From contig NZ_CP071616.1 of NCBI RefSeq assembly GCF_017357245.1, forward strand, positions 124,001-188,000: 64,000 bases of DNA, given 5' to 3'. The DNA comes from Rhizobium bangladeshense (lineage in GTDB: Bacteria; Pseudomonadota; Alphaproteobacteria; Rhizobiales; Rhizobiaceae). The translations under genes were made by a program, and so were the position numbers. The notes under the pieces were generated by a model. That model searched no databases and was not told the DNA's origin. It was given only the letters and a program-made list of their open reading frames with translations. Shown here piece after piece: positions 61,142 through 64,000 of the stretch (the stretch's first letter is position 1; each line of letters starts with the position of its first letter).

Positions 61142-63093
61142 TGCAACCAGCCGCAGGATCGACATTCATGCCTCACCGCCTCGTGTCACCGAGAACCGCA
61201 TCGCCGCAGGAGCTGGATGCCATGGTGCACGTCCTCGACGGAGCGGATATCGTGGTCCATCGTTTCGACGGAACGATAACGCACTGGTCCATCGGCTGCG
61301 AGAACATGTATGGCTGGGCAAGAGAGGAGGCAATCGGCGAGAAGGTCCACGAACTTCTGGCGACGAAGTTTCCCGAACCAGCGGAAAACATCCGCGACCA
61401 GCTGAAATCGCGCGGCTTCTGGCAGGGCGAAATCATTCATCGCCATAAGAGCGGGCACGATATTCATGTCGCATCCCGCTGCGTGCTGGTCAGCCTGCCG
61501 GACGGCGAGCTTACCGTCATCCAGACAAACAGCGATGTCAGCGCCCTGAGGCGGGCTCAGGAGGCGGTCAAGTCGCGTGAGGCGCATCTGAGCTCCATCC
61601 TCGAAACGGTACCTGATGCTATGGTGGTGATCGACCATAAGGGAACCGTGCTGTCGTTCAGCAAGGCTGCCGAAAAACTGTTCGGAATGCCGGCGGATCA
61701 GATTTGCGGCCGTAACGTCAGCAACCTGATGCCGAACCCCTACCGCGACGCTCATGACGGTTATATCGGCCACTATATCGAAACCGGCGAGAAGCGCATC
61801 ATCGGCTACGGGCGAGTCGTAACCGGACAGCGGGCCGACGGCTCGCAATTCCCGATGGAACTCCACGTCGGCGAGGCAACGGCCAACGGCGAACGTATTT
61901 TCACCGGTTTCGTCCGCGACCTGACGAGCCGTTTCAAAATCGAGGAGGATCTCCGCCAGGCGCAGAAGATGGAGGCGATCGGGCAGCTGACCGGAGGCCT
62001 CGCGCACGATTTCAACAATCTCCTGACGGTCATCAGCGGCAATCTCGAAATGATCGAGGACAAGCTGCCGCCCGGCAGCCTCCGCGATATTCTCAAGGAG
62101 GCCCAGGCCGCCGCGCAGGACGGAGCGATCCTGACCGGCCAGCTGCTGGCCTTCGGCCGGCGGCAGCCGCTGAACCCGAAGCATGCCGACCTCGGTCAGC
62201 TCGTCAGCGGCTTTTCGGATCTGCTGCGGCGGACGCTCGGCGAAGATATCAAACTTTCGACCGTTATTGACGGGTCGGGCTTCAACGTTCTCGTCGACAG
62301 CTCGCAGCTTCAGAACGCCATTCTGAATATCGCCTTGAACGCAAGGGACGCGATGCCGAGGGGCGGCAGTCTGACGACCACGATCTCGCGCGTCTACCTC
62401 GATGCCGATTATGCCAAGATGTATCCGGAGGTGCGCAGCGGCAACTTCGTCCTCATTACCATGACGGATACTGGTACGGGCATGACCGAGGAGGTCAGAA
62501 TGCGCGCAATCGAACCTTTTTTCACGACGAAGGAAGTCGGCTCAGGCACGGGTCTCGGGCTCAGCATGGTGTATGGCTTCGTCAAGCAGTCGGGCGGGCA
62601 TCTCCAGCTTTACAGTGAGGTGGGACACGGCACGACCGTCAGGATATATCTGCCTGCCATCAATGGGGCGAAGCCCCGCGAGCTTGCGCCGGATCTTGGC
62701 AGCGGAGAGAGCCAGATGCCGCGCGGCGACGAGACGGTTCTGGTCGTCGAGGATGATGCCCGCGTCCGCCGCGTGGCCGTCGCCAGGCTCGCGTCAATGG
62801 GTTACACGGTGCGTGAAGCCGAAAATGGCCGCCGCGCACTCGAAGTCCTGCGGGAAAACGCCGACATCGCCCTCCTGTTCACCGACATCGTCATGCCGGG
62901 CGGGATCACCGGTGACGAACTCGCACGGGAAGTGCGCGTTATGCGGCCCGACATCGCGGTTCTGTTCACGTCGGGATATTCCGAGCCGGGTCTTGCGGAA
63001 AAAGGGACCGTTCCCGGCGCACAGTGGTTGCGCAAGCCCTATACCGCCAAAGAGCTGGCGTTGAAGATCCGGGAGCTTCTCGACGCCAGGTGA
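61141..63093 (+). CDS. fixL: Hybrid FixL oxygen-sensing histidine kinase
   Basis: A 650-residue soluble hybrid kinase: PAS-A (about 25-130), haem PAS-B (about 145-265) with proximal His205 in YRDAHDGYIG and RIIGYGRVVTGQR, a dimerisation domain with phospho-His289 in GGLAHDFNN, HATPase with NARDAMPRGG and GTGLGLS, and a C-terminal receiver with Asp538/539, phospho-acceptor Asp582 (FTDIVMPGG) and Lys632. It senses oxygen through haem. The receiver fused in place of a separate FixJ marks the R. etli/leguminosarum type; the cognate FxkR is not in the window. Translationally coupled to fixK. Confidence 0.92.
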   Translation: MQPAAGSTFMPHRLVSPRTASPQELDAMVHVLDGADIVVHRFDGTITHWSIGCENMYGWAREEAIGEKVHELLATKFPEPAENIRDQLKSRGFWQGEIIHRHKSGHDIHVASRCVLVSLPDGELTVIQTNSDVSALRRAQEAVKSREAHLSSILETVPDAMVVIDHKGTVLSFSKAAEKLFGMPADQICGRNVSNLMPNPYRDAHDGYIGHYIETGEKRIIGYGRVVTGQRADGSQFPMELHVGEATANGERIFTGFVRDLTSRFKIEEDLRQAQKMEAIGQLTGGLAHDFNNLLTVISGNLEMIEDKLPPGSLRDILKEAQAAAQDGAILTGQLLAFGRRQPLNPKHADLGQLVSGFSDLLRRTLGEDIKLSTVIDGSGFNVLVDSSQLQNAILNIALNARDAMPRGGSLTTTISRVYLDADYAKMYPEVRSGNFVLITMTDTGTGMTEEVRMRAIEPFFTTKEVGSGTGLGLSMVYGFVKQSGGHLQLYSEVGHGTTVRIYLPAINGAKPRELAPDLGSGESQMPRGDETVLVVEDDARVRRVAVARLASMGYTVREAENGRRALEVLRENADIALLFTDIVMPGGITGDELAREVRVMRPDIAVLFTSGYSEPGLAEKGTVPGAQWLRKPYTAKELALKIRELLDAR

Positions 63094-63253
63094 TCTCAGG
63101 CCTGCTGCCCCCTCGACTTGCCCCTGGAACTGACGCTTGGCGAGCGAACGTCTCCCCGGCAACTGGCGCAGCGCCGCTTGTCGAGCAAGGCAAGCGCATT
63201 CCCGACATGGTGCCCGGCAAGCTGCCAACCTGATCGCCGGCTTTTCCCCGAAT

Positions 63254-63267
63254 TTGACGGGCGTCAA
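63254..63267 (+). promoter_or_regulatory. FixK/FNR-like palindrome upstream of azu
   Basis: TTGAC-GGGC-GTCAA is a perfect palindrome that differs from TTGAT-N4-ATCAA at one symmetrical position per half. It lies 71 bases before the pseudoazurin start. Confidence 0.5.
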
Positions 63268-63338
63268 AGAACCCGGCTCGGGCATCTTCTAAGACATGTT
63301 CATGAGGCTGATCGAGCCTCGCAGAACAGGAGATTGCA

Positions 63339-63782
63339 ATGCGTTTGAAATTCGGTCTGATCGCTGCAGCGGCAGCCTTGATTGCCTCGACAGCGCCGGT
63401 GATAGCCGCCGACCACCAGGTTCAGATGCTTAATAAGGGCATGGATGGCGCAATGGTGTTCGAGCCCAGCTTTTTGAAAATCGCCCCCGGCGACACCGTA
63501 ACTTTCGTTCCCACCGACAAGAGCCACAACGTCGAGACCTTCAAGGGCCTCATTCCGAATGGCGTCGCCGAATTCAAATCCAAGCCGAATGAACAGTATC
63601 AGGCAAGATTCGATGTTGCCGGCGCTTACGTCCTGAAATGCACGCCGCATGTCGGGATGGGCATGGTTGCCTTGATCCAGGTCGGCGACAGCCCGGCCAA
63701 TCTCGAAGCGATCAAGACGGCAAAGGTGCCGAACATGGTACGCAAGCGGCTTGATGCCGATCTTGCGCATATCACCCAGTGA
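63339..63782 (+). CDS. azu: Pseudoazurin
   Basis: A 147-residue blue copper protein. The signal peptide ends at APVIAA before DHQVQM. The copper ligands are His in DKSHNVE and Cys, His and Met in [11 protein letters not shown], the type 1 site. Pseudoazurins carry electrons in the periplasm, commonly to nitrite reductase, so denitrification genes may lie beyond the right edge. A symmetrical FixK-like site lies upstream and a strong stem-loop downstream. Confidence 0.93.
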   Translation: MRLKFGLIAAAAALIASTAPVIAADHQVQMLNKGMDGAMVFEPSFLKIAPGDTVTFVPTDKSHNVETFKGLIPNGVAEFKSKPNEQYQARFDVAGAYVLKCTPHVGMGMVALIQVGDSPANLEAIKTAKVPNMVRKRLDADLAHITQ

Positions 63783-63792
63783 TGAATGACCG

Positions 63793-63826
63793 GTGCGGGT
63801 GGGCGCACTCGCGCGCCCTCCCGCAC
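63793..63826 (+). terminator. Strong stem-loop after azu
   Basis: Fourteen-base arms with one mismatch (63793-63806 and 63813-63826) around ACTCGC, 11 bases after the azu stop. No T run, so perhaps a factor-assisted terminator. Confidence 0.55.
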
Positions 63827-63954
63827 GATGGAGAACCCCTAGCTTCGCCGACGGTGAACCGATCAAGGCTGCGCTGCGGCGTTGGCTGCCGGCGATCTAT
63901 CGAACCTGACCGCCTGAAGGGCACGAACAGACAGGCCGCAGTCATTGGATCGGG

Positions 63955-64000
63955 TCAGGCGGCCTTGCTGTGCGTGCGTCCGTGCGAGCCGAAATAGGCG
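63955..64000 (-). CDS. C-terminal end of an unidentified protein (partial)
   Basis: The last 46 bases, read on the minus strand, encode AYFGSHGRTHSKAA followed by TGA at 63955-63957. Only fourteen residues are visible, so neither family nor reality can be judged firmly. It would converge on azu. Confidence 0.35.
   Translation of the reverse strand, partial: AYFGSHGRTHSKAA

Noticed and set aside
1..64000. CRISPR arrays, tRNA or rRNA genes, repABC or other replication origin
   Set aside because: Looked for regularly spaced repeats, tRNA-like cloverleaf ends and replication genes by eye; none seen.

Overview
The window looks like about 64 kb of a Rhizobium replicon from the R. leguminosarum / R. 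etli group, probably a large plasmid. The reasons are a full fixNOQP and fixGHIS set with FixK, a hybrid FixL-type kinase and pseudoazurin, which is the gene neighbourhood I recall from R. etli plasmid p42f; a biuret hydrolase whose length and catalytic residue numbers (Asp36, Lys142, Cys175) match the R. leguminosarum bv. viciae 3841 enzyme; high GC; and several broken genes and insertion-sequence remnants. The species and replicon assignment is inference.

Bases 1-9.4 kb carry an accessory patchwork of small enzymes (cupin, HD protein, three short-chain or extended dehydrogenases, an alpha/beta hydrolase, a VOC protein, an ArsN2-like acetyltransferase) with two HxlR and one LysR regulators, then a cold-shock protein. 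Bases 9.4-16 kb hold second-copy-type housekeeping genes (a class B PBP and DNA polymerase IV), a small zinc-finger protein, a decayed aldo/keto reductase, a DUF1003 membrane protein and two broken insertion sequences, one with both ends but an internal deletion.

Bases 16-46.8 kb form a nitrogen-scavenging island. A sigma-54 promoter sits directly before a guanidine-I (ykkC) riboswitch and an operon for a guanidine-type ABC transporter, both carboxyguanidine deiminase subunits, a urea/guanidine carboxylase and allophanate hydrolase. Next come a creatininase-family gene, a LysR regulator and a transporter-amidohydrolase-flavoenzyme operon of unknown substrate; a matching dyad lies before the creatininase gene and before the transporter operon. 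A second sigma-54 promoter, followed by a leader with paired hexaloop hairpins and a terminator, drives an NrtABC-like transporter. A third drives a BMP-type transporter with formamidase-like, biuret hydrolase (BiuH) and second isochorismatase-fold genes. Biuret and guanidine catabolism would both end at the single allophanate hydrolase of the first operon.

Bases 46.9-64 kb form a low-oxygen respiration region: a broken LysE gene, hemA, a CBS-BON protein, a CcmE paralogue, a Crp/Fnr regulator, fixSIHG, fixPQON (fixP carries a frameshift), then fixK, hybrid fixL and pseudoazurin. FNR/FixK boxes lie upstream of hemA, the CBS gene, ccmE, fixG and fixN, and a tandem GTTACA K-box lies upstream of fixK. 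No tRNA, rRNA, CRISPR array or replication origin was recognised.
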